Source of the DNA: Candidatus Fermentithermobacillaceae bacterium
GTDB lineage: Bacteria; Bacillota; Sulfobacillia; Fermentithermobacillales; DUSS01
Assembly: GCA_014896535.1 (NCBI GenBank)
Contig: JADBKE010000018.1
Span: 67,501 to 131,500, forward strand
Length of the DNA: 64,000 nt
Direction: 5' to 3'
Shown here: in pieces, positions 8,046-18,546 of the stretch
How positions within the stretch are numbered: the stretch's first letter is position 1
Layout of the letters: the number at the start of each line of letters is the position of its first letter
Translations under genes and position numbers: made by a program
The notes under the pieces: model-generated
What the model was told of the DNA's origin: nothing
The model's input: only the letters and a program-made list of their open reading frames with translations
Database searches by the model: none

Positions 8046-8549
8046 CTAGCCCTGCTGCTCGAGCAGCACGTCATCGACGAGGACGAGGTTGCCTTCTGCG
8101 CCCGGGGCCTTGCTCAGGATGATCCTCGCCGCGACAGCTGTGGAAGGCGCCTGAGCTGTGTAAATGACTATGGCCCTGTAAGCACCCGTAGCTGCCGCGC
8201 CAATGGTCACCGCAGGCACCAGCACCGGACTCGGTCCTTCAAGAGCAGTACCCAGGTCCGTTCCGGTGGTGTCGAGCCACCTCAGATCGATCGTCAGGTC
8301 CGCCGGTGCCACCAGCAAACCCGCGACGTAGAGGATGAGCCTGTAAAACCGTCGGGGGCAGATTGGCACGTCCTGCTGCATGAGAGCTGTCAGCGTGTTG
8401 TTGGGTTTTCCCATGGCGGCAGCGGCCAGTCCCTCGTGGGAATTGGGCCGCCCCTCAAGACCGACGTTGGAAACGTTGGTCCAGCCCGCGAGCCCTTCTT
8501 CGAATCCCCCGTTCAGTACGAGATTCGGCCTGGTGAGGTAAAACGGCAC
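8046..8549 (-). CDS. Stand-alone jelly-roll-like (NTTRR-F1/CBM-like) protein, first of three paralogues
   Basis: The promoter-proximal member of the trio. It opens NLVLNGGFEEGLAGW, has QDVPICPRRFYRLILYVAG in the core, IDLRWLDTTGTDLG after it, and closes with VLVDDVLLEQ. The GTG at 8549 is chosen over the in-frame TTG at 8588: it follows GGGGAGG and gives 167 residues, the same size as the two paralogues. The conserved PGR of the others is PRR here. The 8550-8775 region upstream must hold the promoter but I see no confident one. Confidence 0.7.
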   Translation of the reverse strand: MPFYLTRPNLVLNGGFEEGLAGWTNVSNVGLEGRPNSHEGLAAAAMGKPNNTLTALMQQDVPICPRRFYRLILYVAGLLVAPADLTIDLRWLDTTGTDLGTALEGPSPVLVPAVTIGAAATGAYRAIVIYTAQAPSTAVAARIILSKAPGAEGNLVLVDDVLLEQQG

Positions 8550-8775
8550 CTGATGCACACCTCCCCTTGGTTGTTTCAAGGAAGTCAAAGGCCAGTTTAA
8601 GAGTCACGCCATAATATTCACGACGCGGCTGTGGCGTGATGGAGGATACAGGCGCGGAACGAAGGGTAAAGGAGTTTCGTGGACGTAGATGGACTTGCCG
8701 AGACACGCTAGCGCAAAAGGCGGGAGGTGTGGTGAGGTCGAGGTGGAGTGTCAGGTCAGCTACAGAAAATAAAAG

Positions 8776-8850
8776 TGGAGCGAGAGACGGGATTCGAACC
8801 CGCGACCCTCGGCTTGGGAAGCCGATGTTCTACCACTAAACTACTCTCGC
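8776..8850 (-). tRNA. tRNA-Gly(CCC)
   Basis: The minus strand shows acceptor GCGAGAG, D-arm AGTTTAGTGGTAGAAC, anticodon stem TCGGC/GCCGA around loop TTCCCAA (anticodon CCC, reading GGG), T-loop GGTTCGAATCC and an encoded CCA. Confidence 0.95.
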
Positions 8851-8862
8851 CCGGCAGCCCTT

Positions 8863-8891
8863 ATTATATGTCATCCTCAGCTCTGACGCAA
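8863..8891 (-). promoter_or_regulatory. Sigma-A type promoter for tRNA-Gly(CCC)
   Basis: On the minus strand TTGCGT (8891-8886), a 17-nt spacer and a perfect TATAAT (8868-8863) lie 13 nt before the tRNA. Confidence 0.7.
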
Positions 8892-8936
8892 CATCCCCCA
8901 AGTAGCTTCGTCGCGTCATTTTTCACGACGCGAACG

Positions 8937-10031
8937 TCACAAACGACCGGTTTCAAACCCGCGTTCTTCCGGCCGTGAGGGAACCGGCTCTGAGGCGTGT
9001 TTGACGAGATTTTCTTCAAAGGGCGGGGTGATCACCCCTTTCTCCGTAATGATGGCCGTTACCAGACCCGCTGGCGTTACGTCGAATGCCGGATTCCACA
9101 CCTTAACGCCCTTAGGGGCGATATCTTTACCCATGACCGTCCTAACTTCATCCTCGTTCCGCTCTTCGATGGGTATCCGGTCGCCTGAAGGAGTTGCCAG
9201 GTCTATAGTGGAAAACGGCGCCGCCACGTAAAAGGGTATCCGATGAGTCGCGGCAAGGCACGCCAGCGAATATGTGCCGATTTTGTTGGCGACGTCTCCG
9301 TTCCTGGCTATGCGGTCGGCACCCACGATGACCGCACCGACGTGTCCGCGGGCCATGAGGTAACCAGCTGCGCTGTCCACTATGAGCGTCACGGGAATGC
9401 CATCTTGCATCAGTTCCCAGGCGGTGAGCCTTGCTCCCTGCAGAAAAGGCCTTGTCTCGTCCGCATAGACCATGCGGAGTTTCCCATCTTTCCAGGCCTG
9501 TCTTATCACTCCTAGCGCGGTTCCAAAGCCTCCTGTGGCAAGTGCTCCCGCGTTGCAATGAGTGAGTACCGACGAGCCAGGGGGGATAAGAGCTGCCCCA
9601 TGCCTGCCAATAGCCATGTTACCTTCGATGTCTTCCCTTTCTATTGCGGCGGCCTCCTGTTCCATGGCGGCCACAGCGTCCGCAATTCCCCCCTGAGAAA
9701 GCGCCGCCATCCCCCGGGAAAGAACTCTATCGACGGCCCACATTAGATTTACTGCGGTGGGCCTCGCCTTTTTGAGGAGGTCGCTCATTTCCCGGAGCGA
9801 AGCGCGGAAGGAGTCATCTCCTTTCGCATTTCGGGCAGCTTCTCGGGCTCCTAGAGCGAGGCCATATGCGGCGGCGATGCCAATTGCTGGCGCTCCCCTG
9901 ACGACCATATCCGCGATGGCGCGCGCGACGTCGCTCCAGTCGCGGCATGTAACGTAAGACACGCGTTCGGGAAGCAGGCGCTGGTCAAGGAGATCCAGTT
10001 CATCTCCCCGCCAGACTAGCACATCTACCAA
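8937..10031 (-). CDS. mtnA: S-methyl-5-thioribose-1-phosphate isomerase
   Basis: Aldose-ketose isomerase of the methionine salvage pathway (methylthioribose-1-P to methylthioribulose-1-P), 364 residues. Family motifs are [14 protein letters not shown] near residue 45, [16 protein letters not shown] with the catalytic Cys, and [18 protein letters not shown] with the catalytic Asp. The TTG start at 10031 lies 7 nt after GAGGTG. It sits 44 bp downstream of mtnP, its pathway predecessor, and no other mtn gene is in the window. An eIF2B-alpha-like ribose-1,5-bisphosphate isomerase is the family's alternative, but the motifs fit MtnA better. Confidence 0.92.
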   Translation of the reverse strand: MVDVLVWRGDELDLLDQRLLPERVSYVTCRDWSDVARAIADMVVRGAPAIGIAAAYGLALGAREAARNAKGDDSFRASLREMSDLLKKARPTAVNLMWAVDRVLSRGMAALSQGGIADAVAAMEQEAAAIEREDIEGNMAIGRHGAALIPPGSSVLTHCNAGALATGGFGTALGVIRQAWKDGKLRMVYADETRPFLQGARLTAWELMQDGIPVTLIVDSAAGYLMARGHVGAVIVGADRIARNGDVANKIGTYSLACLAATHRIPFYVAAPFSTIDLATPSGDRIPIEERNEDEVRTVMGKDIAPKGVKVWNPAFDVTPAGLVTAIITEKGVITPPFEENLVKHASEPVPSRPEERGFETGRL

Positions 10032-10075
10032 CTGCCTTCACCTCTTCCGGTTCTCGGTCGGGCAAACCGGGGCCC

Positions 10076-10894
10076 CTATTTCTCGGGGGGCATGGCAAGC
10101 AGGAGCTCCTTCTGACACGAGCAACCCCTCTGCTCCGGCAGGTCCCGTATGATCTCGCTTATCAGTTCCCTGAGCTTCTGATTGTTTTCGGAAAAGACCC
10201 TCACCACTTCCTCATGACTCACCGGCCTTATGTCGGGACGACCTTCCAGCCCGACATCGTAGTCGGTGATGAGGGAGATATTTAAGTAGCACATCCCGAG
10301 CTCTCGGGCCAGCACGACTTCGGGATACCCGGTCATGTTGATGACGTGCCAGCCCATGCCGGAGAACCACCTGGATTCCGCCCTTGTCGAAAAGCGTGGT
10401 CCCTGAATTACGACGATGGTGCCTGTCTCGTGGTGTCTGAGGCCGAGTTTCTTGGCTTTGGCAATGGCAACAGCCCTCATTTCCGGGCAATACGGGTCGG
10501 CGGTGGATATGTGAACCGCTCTAGGACCGTCGTAAAACGTGTCTTTCCTTCCGGTAGTCCTGTCCACAAACTGGTCGCAAAAGACGAAGTCTCCCGGTGC
10601 TATGTCCGGCTGGAGACTCCCCGCCGCACACGGGGCGATGATCCGCGTGCATCCCACTTGATGGAGGGCCCAAAGGTTTGCCCTGTAATTCACCATGTGC
10701 GGAGGATACTGGTGGTTCCGGCCGTGCCTGGGCAGGAAGGCCACTTTTCTTCCATGAATTTCTCCTAAGGCGATGAGGTCCGACGGAGCGCCATAAGGCG
10801 TGTCCACCTTGATTTCCCTCACGTCCGAAAGGAACTCATAAAACCCGGTGCCTCCGATGACCCCTATTTCGGCTTTCCGTTCGATTTCAGTCAT
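10076..10894 (-). CDS. mtnP: S-methyl-5'-thioadenosine phosphorylase
   Basis: Purine phosphorylase of 272 residues that splits methylthioadenosine into adenine and methylthioribose-1-phosphate, the substrate of the adjacent mtnA. Motifs: IGGTGFYEF at the phosphate loop, FLPRHGRNHQYPPHMVNYRAN near residue 55, and the base/ribose site MTGYPEVVLARELGMCY. The last segment includes CSCQ, a Cys pair near the C-terminus. It lies 56 bp after rtcB on the same strand, so it is probably co-transcribed with gyrase and RNA-repair genes. Some members also accept inosine or guanosine. Confidence 0.92.
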   Translation of the reverse strand: MTEIERKAEIGVIGGTGFYEFLSDVREIKVDTPYGAPSDLIALGEIHGRKVAFLPRHGRNHQYPPHMVNYRANLWALHQVGCTRIIAPCAAGSLQPDIAPGDFVFCDQFVDRTTGRKDTFYDGPRAVHISTADPYCPEMRAVAIAKAKKLGLRHHETGTIVVIQGPRFSTRAESRWFSGMGWHVINMTGYPEVVLARELGMCYLNISLITDYDVGLEGRPDIRPVSHEEVVRVFSENNQKLRELISEIIRDLPEQRGCSCQKELLLAMPPEK

Positions 10895-10950
10895 CAGGCA
10901 TCTCCCTCCGTGTCAGAGACTGAAGAAGTTCAAAGCCGGTTCAGGACTCC

Positions 10951-12402
10951 TCATCCTTTGACGACTCCCAGTGGCCGGGTTTTTACGACCTTCCTGGCCA
11001 AACCCGCCGCTACCGTCGCCTCCACCACATCGTCCACGTCCTTGTAAGCTTGAGGAGCTTCTTCTATAAGACCCTTCACTGTGGCAGACCGCACGTAGAC
11101 TCCACGGGAAGAAAGCTCGTTCAGGAGCTCCTCCGCGGACATGGTTCTCTTGGCCTGCTGCCTGGACAGGGCCCGACCCGCCCCGTGGCACGCGGAACCA
11201 AAGGAGTCCCGCATTGCCTCGGAAGTGCCCACCAGCACGTAAGACGCCCGGCCCATGTCGCCCGGAACCAGGACGGGTTGCCCGGACTCCCGATAAATAG
11301 CGGGCAAGGCAGGATGACCGGCGGGGAAAGCGCGGGTGGCACCCTTTCTGTGAACCACGAGCTTTTTCTTCTGGCCCTCCACCTCATGCTCCTCGATCTT
11401 GGCGATATTGTGAGCTACGTCGTAGACGAGTTTCATACCCAGGGCCTCCGCGCTACTACCGAATACCCTGGAGACAGCTTCTCTTACGAGATGCAGAAGA
11501 ACCTGCCGGTTTGCCCACGCGTAATTGGCCGCGGCGGCCATGGCTCCGAAATACGCCTGTCCCTCGGGAGATTTGAAGGGAGCACAATCCAGCTGCCTGT
11601 CCGGGAGCTTTATCCCGTATTTTTCCGTGGTTTTCCTCATCACGTCCAGATTGTCCTGGCAAACCTGATGCCCAAAACCCCTTGAACCCGAATGTACCCA
11701 GAACACGATCTGGTTTTTAAACAGGCCGAATGCTTTCGCCGTCTTTTCGTCGTACACTTCCTCAACGTAACCTACTTCGATGAAGTGGTTCCCCGAACCG
11801 AGCGTCCCAACTTGACCTTTGCCGCGTTCGTATGCCTTTCGGGAAACCGCGGAAGGGTTGGCCCCGGCCAGGGCCCCTCCTTCCTCGCACCGTTCGATAT
11901 CTTCAGGCCACCCGTACCCCTTTTCCAGAGCCCATCTGGCCCCTTTGACCAGAAGCTCATCGGTCTCGCTTCTGGACAGAGACAGTTTTCCCTCCTTACC
12001 GACGCCGCTGGGCACCATCTGGAATATGGCATCGGTGATCTCTTTTATCCGGGGCTTGACTTCGTCCAGCGTCAGATCCGACCGGCAGAGCCTGACACCG
12101 CAGTTGATGTCGTAGCCTACTCCTCCGGGAGAAATGACCCCTTCGTCCAGGTCGCAAGCGGCCACGCCGCCGATGGGAAAGCCGTACCCCTCGTGTATGT
12201 CAGGCATGGCAATGGACGCCATGACTATGCCCGGAAGATGCGCGACGTTGATTGCCTGCTCCAGAGCTTTTGTGCCCTTTATGTCCTCCAGAAAGTCCTC
12301 CCCGGCAAAGATGTAGCAAGGAACTCTCATGCCACGCTGGGCATCTCTGGGTATGACGAAACGACACCTGCCTACTCTTTGGATCGGAGGACTGGTCGCC
12401 AT
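10951..12402 (-). CDS. rtcB: RNA-splicing ligase RtcB (3'-phosphate RNA ligase)
   Basis: GTP- and Mn-dependent ligase that joins RNA 2',3'-cyclic-phosphate or 3'-phosphate ends to 5'-OH ends, used in RNA repair. Motifs: PDIHEGYGFPIGGVAA near residue 70, GGVGYDINCGVRL with the metal-binding Cys, GSGNHFIEVG and HNIAKIEEHEVEG followed by VHRKGATRAFPAG. The ATG at 12402 follows AAGAAGGTGA and gives 483 residues, the usual length; a longer in-frame start at 12465 has no ribosome site. Archease, its activator, is directly upstream. Confidence 0.95.
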   Translation of the reverse strand: MATSPPIQRVGRCRFVIPRDAQRGMRVPCYIFAGEDFLEDIKGTKALEQAINVAHLPGIVMASIAMPDIHEGYGFPIGGVAACDLDEGVISPGGVGYDINCGVRLCRSDLTLDEVKPRIKEITDAIFQMVPSGVGKEGKLSLSRSETDELLVKGARWALEKGYGWPEDIERCEEGGALAGANPSAVSRKAYERGKGQVGTLGSGNHFIEVGYVEEVYDEKTAKAFGLFKNQIVFWVHSGSRGFGHQVCQDNLDVMRKTTEKYGIKLPDRQLDCAPFKSPEGQAYFGAMAAAANYAWANRQVLLHLVREAVSRVFGSSAEALGMKLVYDVAHNIAKIEEHEVEGQKKKLVVHRKGATRAFPAGHPALPAIYRESGQPVLVPGDMGRASYVLVGTSEAMRDSFGSACHGAGRALSRQQAKRTMSAEELLNELSSRGVYVRSATVKGLIEEAPQAYKDVDDVVEATVAAGLARKVVKTRPLGVVKG

Positions 12403-12501
12403 ACGGTTCACCTTCTTTCCGGCATTTTGAAAAACGGCCGATGAAGCCCGGGTAGTCATTTCCATCGATAGTATGCCTTGAGCTGCTGAAACTTCCTTGC
12501 G

Positions 12502-12906
12502 TTACAGGTCAAACGTCACTTCCATCAGAGTTGGGGTGATTAAGATGTCGTTGTAGGTGGCAGCCTTCACCTCTCTGAAAATCTCCACACCGTCTTCCAC
12601 GGTTGCTCCCCGACACCTGGTCAGAACCAAGCGCGGCTCGGGAAACGTAACGAGGAGGTCTCTGACAACGAGTCCTTCTCCCGCAAGTCGGTACAGGTGC
12701 TCGTTGAGGAGCTTCACAACGAGCTCCTCCTCGTCATCACCTTCGGCAGCGACTTCCCATCTCTCTTTGTCCGGGACCGCTTGCAGGTCTACCATCAGGG
12801 ACCACATACCCAGACACAGGGCGCGTAGCGTCTCCGCGAAATCCCGACCTTCCGCCCTGACCCTCGCGTCAGCCTGGTGATCGAGGATGGTGTATTTCCC
12901 GGTCAT
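12502..12906 (-). CDS. Archease (RtcB guanylylation cofactor)
   Basis: A 134-residue archease that speeds guanylylation and turnover of RtcB. It has the N-terminal YTILDHQADARVRAEG motif and the C-terminal ATYNDILITP segment, both carrying acidic metal-binding residues. It starts 3 bp after gyrA and is followed by rtcB after 99 bp, so the pair is tied to the gyrase transcript. The pairing with rtcB is common in bacteria and archaea; the position behind gyrA is not. Confidence 0.9.
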   Translation of the reverse strand: MTGKYTILDHQADARVRAEGRDFAETLRALCLGMWSLMVDLQAVPDKERWEVAAEGDDEEELVVKLLNEHLYRLAGEGLVVRDLLVTFPEPRLVLTRCRGATVEDGVEIFREVKAATYNDILITPTLMEVTFDL

Positions 12907-12909
12907 AGG

Positions 12910-15324
12910 CTAGCTCCCCTCGAGAATGGCCACGGCACTCACCCTGTCCTCGGGGTCTACCTTCATGAGCCTTACCCCCGCCGTGTCCCGGTGGAGCTGT
13001 TTGACCTGGCTGATGGCCAGCCGAATAACGGCACCCTGAGCGGTAGCCAACACCGCCTCATCGCCCACCCTGACCACGCGCAAGGCGGCTAACTTGCCTG
13101 CGTACTCCGTCAACCTTGCCGCCTTGACGCCTAGTGCACCCCGGTTTCTGAGCGGGAATTCTTCCGCCGGCGTGCACTTGCCGTATCCCTTCTCGGTGAC
13201 GGTGAGGACCAGGCTACCAGGGCTTATCGGGTCGGCACCGATCACGTAGTCTCCTTCTTCGAGCCGAATTCCCTTTACCCCTGCAGCAGTCCGCCCCATA
13301 ACCCGCACCGAGTCCACACTCAACCGCAAAGCCTTGCCGTTATGGGTTCCTATGACGATCTCATCGCCGGGCTCGACCAATCGCGCGAGGACAAGCTGGT
13401 CGTTTTCCTTGAGGTTTATCGCGGCTACCCCGTTCCGCCGAGCGCTCAGAAACGCATCCACCGGAGTGCGTTTAACCACGCCGTACTTGGTTACGAAAAA
13501 CAGATCGCCTTTGGACTCAGCGTCTACGGGGATGAGGGCGGTGAGCCGTTCGTTTTCCGCCAACGGGAGAAGCTTCCCAACCGGATAACCCTTGGCGTGC
13601 CTTCCGGCCTCGGGTATGTCGTAGACCCTAAGCCAATAGGCTTTCCCGGCATCGGAGAACACCAGAAGTGACTTCTTGGTCGTGGTGATCACGACCCTCT
13701 CGACGAAGTCAGACTCCCTGGTGTCCATTGCGGTGCTGCCTATACCCCCTCTTCGCTGGTTTCTGTAAACACCGAGCGGCATCCTCTTTACGTAGTTGGC
13801 GTGGGTGAGCAGCACAACCACATCTTCTTCGATGATGAGGTCTTCGTCGCTGATCTCTTCTACTTCGTCCACAATTAGAGTTCTGCGCTTGTCCCCGTAG
13901 GCCTCTTTAATCTCCAGGAGCTCTTTGCGAATTATGCCCAGCACCATTTTTTCCGAAGCCAGCACTGCCCGGTAATATTCGATGTCTTTCAGAAGGGCCC
14001 GTCGCTCCTGAATGATTTTGTCCCTCTCGAGTTTGGTGAGTCGTTCGAGCTTCATGTCCAGTATGGCATTGGCCTGGGTTTCGTCAAGGCCGAACCGTGC
14101 TACGAGTCCCTTGCGAGCTTCGTCCGGGGACGCCGAAGCTCGAATGAGGGCGATTACCTCGTCCAGGTTCGCCAGAGCGATCTCCAAACCGGCGAGGATG
14201 TGAGCCCGCTCTTCGGCTTTTCTCAGGTCATATGCAGTTCTCCTGATCACAACCTCTTTGCGGTGCTCGAGGTAGTGCCCGAGCATTCCTTTGAGGTCGA
14301 GCACCAGCGGTCTTCCGTGAACCAGGGCAAGCATGATAGCACCGAAACTTTGTTGAAGGGCGGTGTGCTTGAAAAGCTGGCGTAACACCACCTCGGGATC
14401 GGTATCTTTGCGGACTTCCACCACAACCCTGAGACCTGTTTTGTCGCTTTCATCCCTTATGTCCGAAACGCCCTGGATTTTTTTGTCCCGGACGAGGAGG
14501 GCTATTTGTTCTAAAAGGTTGGCCTTGTTAACCTGGTACGGAAGTTCATCTACGATGATGACGTTCTTCTGCTTTTGGCGTTCGATGCGGGTTTTCGCCC
14601 TCACCGTTATGATGGAGCGACCCGTGGTGTAAAGGACTCTCAAGCGATCGCGGCCGGTTATGAGCCCGCCGGTGGGGAAATCCGGCCCCTTTATGTACTC
14701 CATAAGCTTATCGTTATCCGCCTCGGGATCGTCTATCAAGGCAACCAGGGCATCTACCACTTCTCCGAGATTGTGCGGGGGTATGTTGGTCGCCATCCCG
14801 ACGGCGATACCAGAAGAACCATTTATCAGGAGATTCGGTATCTTCGCGGGCAAAACCAGGGGTTCTTTCAGCGTATCGTCGAAGTTGGGTCCGAAGTCCA
14901 CGGTTTCTTTCTCGATGTCGGCGAGGAGCTCGCCGGCTATTTTGGCCATCCGCACCTCGGTATAGCGCATGGCCGCCGCGGCGTCGCCGTCAATCGAACC
15001 GAAGTTTCCGTGACCGTCCACCAGCGGGTACCTCATGTTGAAGTCCTGGGCCATCCTCACGAGCGCGTCGTAGACGGCCATGTCACCGTGGGGATGGTAC
15101 TTGCCGAGCACCTCTCCGACCAGGCGGGCCGACTTTTTGTATGGTCTATCGTGGCGCATCCCCTGTTCGTACATAGCGTACAGGATGCGCCTCTGGACGG
15201 GCTTGAGCCCGTCCCTGACGTCGGGAAGGGCTCTCGACACTATGACGCTCATCGAGTAATCGATGTAGGAGCGCTTCATCTCCTCCTCGATGAATGTTTC
15301 TACTATCCCCGCGTTTGTCGCCAT
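12910..15324 (-). CDS. gyrA: DNA gyrase subunit A
   Basis: An 804-residue breakage-reunion subunit of gyrase, which introduces negative supercoils. The active-site Tyr is residue 121 (AAMRYTEVR). The six-bladed DNA-wrapping C-terminal domain is present. Two deviations are visible. The residue at the E. coli Ser83 position is Met82 ([10 protein letters not shown]), in the quinolone-determining region. The GyrA box reads QRRGGIG instead of QRRGG(K/R)G, so the basic residue of the wrapping motif is lost. The ATG follows AGGTGACACA. Its neighbours are gyrB upstream (30 bp) and archease downstream (3 bp). Confidence 0.97.
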   Translation of the reverse strand: MATNAGIVETFIEEEMKRSYIDYSMSVIVSRALPDVRDGLKPVQRRILYAMYEQGMRHDRPYKKSARLVGEVLGKYHPHGDMAVYDALVRMAQDFNMRYPLVDGHGNFGSIDGDAAAAMRYTEVRMAKIAGELLADIEKETVDFGPNFDDTLKEPLVLPAKIPNLLINGSSGIAVGMATNIPPHNLGEVVDALVALIDDPEADNDKLMEYIKGPDFPTGGLITGRDRLRVLYTTGRSIITVRAKTRIERQKQKNVIIVDELPYQVNKANLLEQIALLVRDKKIQGVSDIRDESDKTGLRVVVEVRKDTDPEVVLRQLFKHTALQQSFGAIMLALVHGRPLVLDLKGMLGHYLEHRKEVVIRRTAYDLRKAEERAHILAGLEIALANLDEVIALIRASASPDEARKGLVARFGLDETQANAILDMKLERLTKLERDKIIQERRALLKDIEYYRAVLASEKMVLGIIRKELLEIKEAYGDKRRTLIVDEVEEISDEDLIIEEDVVVLLTHANYVKRMPLGVYRNQRRGGIGSTAMDTRESDFVERVVITTTKKSLLVFSDAGKAYWLRVYDIPEAGRHAKGYPVGKLLPLAENERLTALIPVDAESKGDLFFVTKYGVVKRTPVDAFLSARRNGVAAINLKENDQLVLARLVEPGDEIVIGTHNGKALRLSVDSVRVMGRTAAGVKGIRLEEGDYVIGADPISPGSLVLTVTEKGYGKCTPAEEFPLRNRGALGVKAARLTEYAGKLAALRVVRVGDEAVLATAQGAVIRLAISQVKQLHRDTAGVRLMKVDPEDRVSAVAILEGS

Positions 15325-15354
15325 TGTGTCACCTCCGCCCCACGAAAGCCACGA

Positions 15355-17301
<1,947 letters not shown>

Positions 17302-17335
17302 TTAGCACAGCTTGGCAGGGCCGCCAAAGGAAGTT

Positions 17336-17584
17336 CTACAGCCGTCGGGCCCGCAAAGAGATGGTTGCAGGTGACAAAAACGACAGATAGATCTCGTTCG
17401 TGCATATAACCAGCGAGCGGTGTTCACGCTCTCCGAGTACCGTCACTTTGCCCCGCGCGCGAAGCGACGAGACCAGGTCCCGGTTGCTCCTGCATTTGAG
17501 AGCTTCCTGCCAACCAAGCACGCACACGATACTTTCTACCGGCACCATTACGCCCCCGCCAATATCCAGGCTCGGAGCGCTCAC
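17336..17584 (-). CDS. RemB/YaaB-like DUF370 DNA-binding regulator
   Basis: An 82-residue protein that matches the extracellular-matrix regulator family RemA/RemB (DUF370): LDIGGGVMVPVESIVCVLG at the start and VICTNEIYLSFLSPATISLR at the end. In B. subtilis the corresponding gene yaaB (remB) lies between recF and gyrB, and the position before gyrB is kept here. Its GTG start overlaps the stop of the upstream DUF721 gene (GTGA), so translation is coupled. RemA proteins form rings that wrap DNA; for this protein that is inference. Confidence 0.75.
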   Translation of the reverse strand: MSAPSLDIGGGVMVPVESIVCVLGWQEALKCRSNRDLVSSLRARGKVTVLGEREHRSLVICTNEIYLSFLSPATISLRARRL

Positions 17585-18522
17585 GACGGATTCATCTCCT
17601 TGAGCAGCTTAAAGTGGTTCTTACCAAGAATTCTTTCCAGTAGAGCGTCGTCTATCTCGCTCAGGGGGCGTCCAGCACGGAGCGAGGCCAGCTTTTCCAG
17701 AGTTTCGACCAGAAGCTTGCGGTTTGCACGGTTCTTTGTCACGCTACAAGCCCGGACCTGTCGGAGCAAAAGATGTTCCACGTGAGAACGGGCAGCCAAA
17801 AGGACGGCCGGGTGCACCGGACCCACCCGGCGGCAGATTTCTTGCCAGCCAACGGAGGGCTGAGTCCACAAGAGAGTCCAAGCTTGGAGGTAGGCCTTTC
17901 TTTCCCTTCTGGTTCTGCAATACGGACAATCGGTACCAGTCTTCCGCAGGGTTCCACAGTCAGGGCAGCGGGAGTAGCCGCTGGAGAGGAGCTTTTGTGC
18001 TCTGGAATTCAGGGCATTATACCAGCCAAGGAAAGCCTTTCGGAGTTTTTCGTCTTGTATGTCGGGGAAAAGGAGCGATGACTGTAACTCGGCCGGTTGC
18101 CCCGCCGAGGGTTGGCCGGTACGAGGAAAGACCTCCTGGTTTACCTTCTCTACGCAGCCGGCAGCTGCCGCTTGCCCCGTGCGCGTCTGTGCCATGCCGC
18201 GTTTTGCCTGGGATGATGCAGGCTTTCTCTCCACCACAAAGCGGAGATCCTCGAATGCGGCGCCAGGCAAAGCTGCATTGAGTTTTTGCAAGAGCTCCTC
18301 CTTCATGAAGGTGAGCTCTTGAGCCCAGACCGGCGACGAGGTTTTTACCGTCAGAACGGCACCCTGTACCTGGAAGACTTGGGCGTGACGCGCGATGCGC
18401 GGCCCGACTACGGTGTTCCACAGCTCGTATACCCGGTACCGCCTGGCCGCGGCAAGCTTGCCATCAGTTCCCAGGACCTTGCAGAGAATCTCGTATGCGG
18501 TCTCCAGTCCCGCGTTACCCAC
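17581..18522 (-). CDS. DUF721 (DciA-like) protein with a zinc ribbon
   Basis: A 313-residue protein. Residues 1-100 have the DUF721/DciA fold pattern (VYELWNTVVGPRIARHAQ, VQGAVLTVKTSSPVWAQELTFMKEELL). DciA proteins interact with replicative helicase and help load it. A low-complexity linker follows. Near residues 195-215 is a zinc ribbon CPDC...CPYC, and the rest (to 313) is helical and not recognised. It occupies the slot normally held by recF between dnaN and remB/gyrB, with a GTG start 24 bp after dnaN. A parS-like sequence (17774 region) lies inside the gene. The helicase-loading role is inferred from family, not shown. Confidence 0.75.
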   Translation of the reverse strand: MGNAGLETAYEILCKVLGTDGKLAAARRYRVYELWNTVVGPRIARHAQVFQVQGAVLTVKTSSPVWAQELTFMKEELLQKLNAALPGAAFEDLRFVVERKPASSQAKRGMAQTRTGQAAAAGCVEKVNQEVFPRTGQPSAGQPAELQSSLLFPDIQDEKLRKAFLGWYNALNSRAQKLLSSGYSRCPDCGTLRKTGTDCPYCRTRRERKAYLQAWTLLWTQPSVGWQEICRRVGPVHPAVLLAARSHVEHLLLRQVRACSVTKNRANRKLLVETLEKLASLRAGRPLSEIDDALLERILGKNHFKLLKEMNPS

Positions 18523-18546
18523 CGGTATCTTCTCCTCTCTCCCACG

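Noticed and set aside
8907-8936. Hairpin TCGCGTC/GACGCGA just after mtnA as terminator
   Set aside because: On the mtnA transcript no T-run follows the stem; the T-rich part is the loop.
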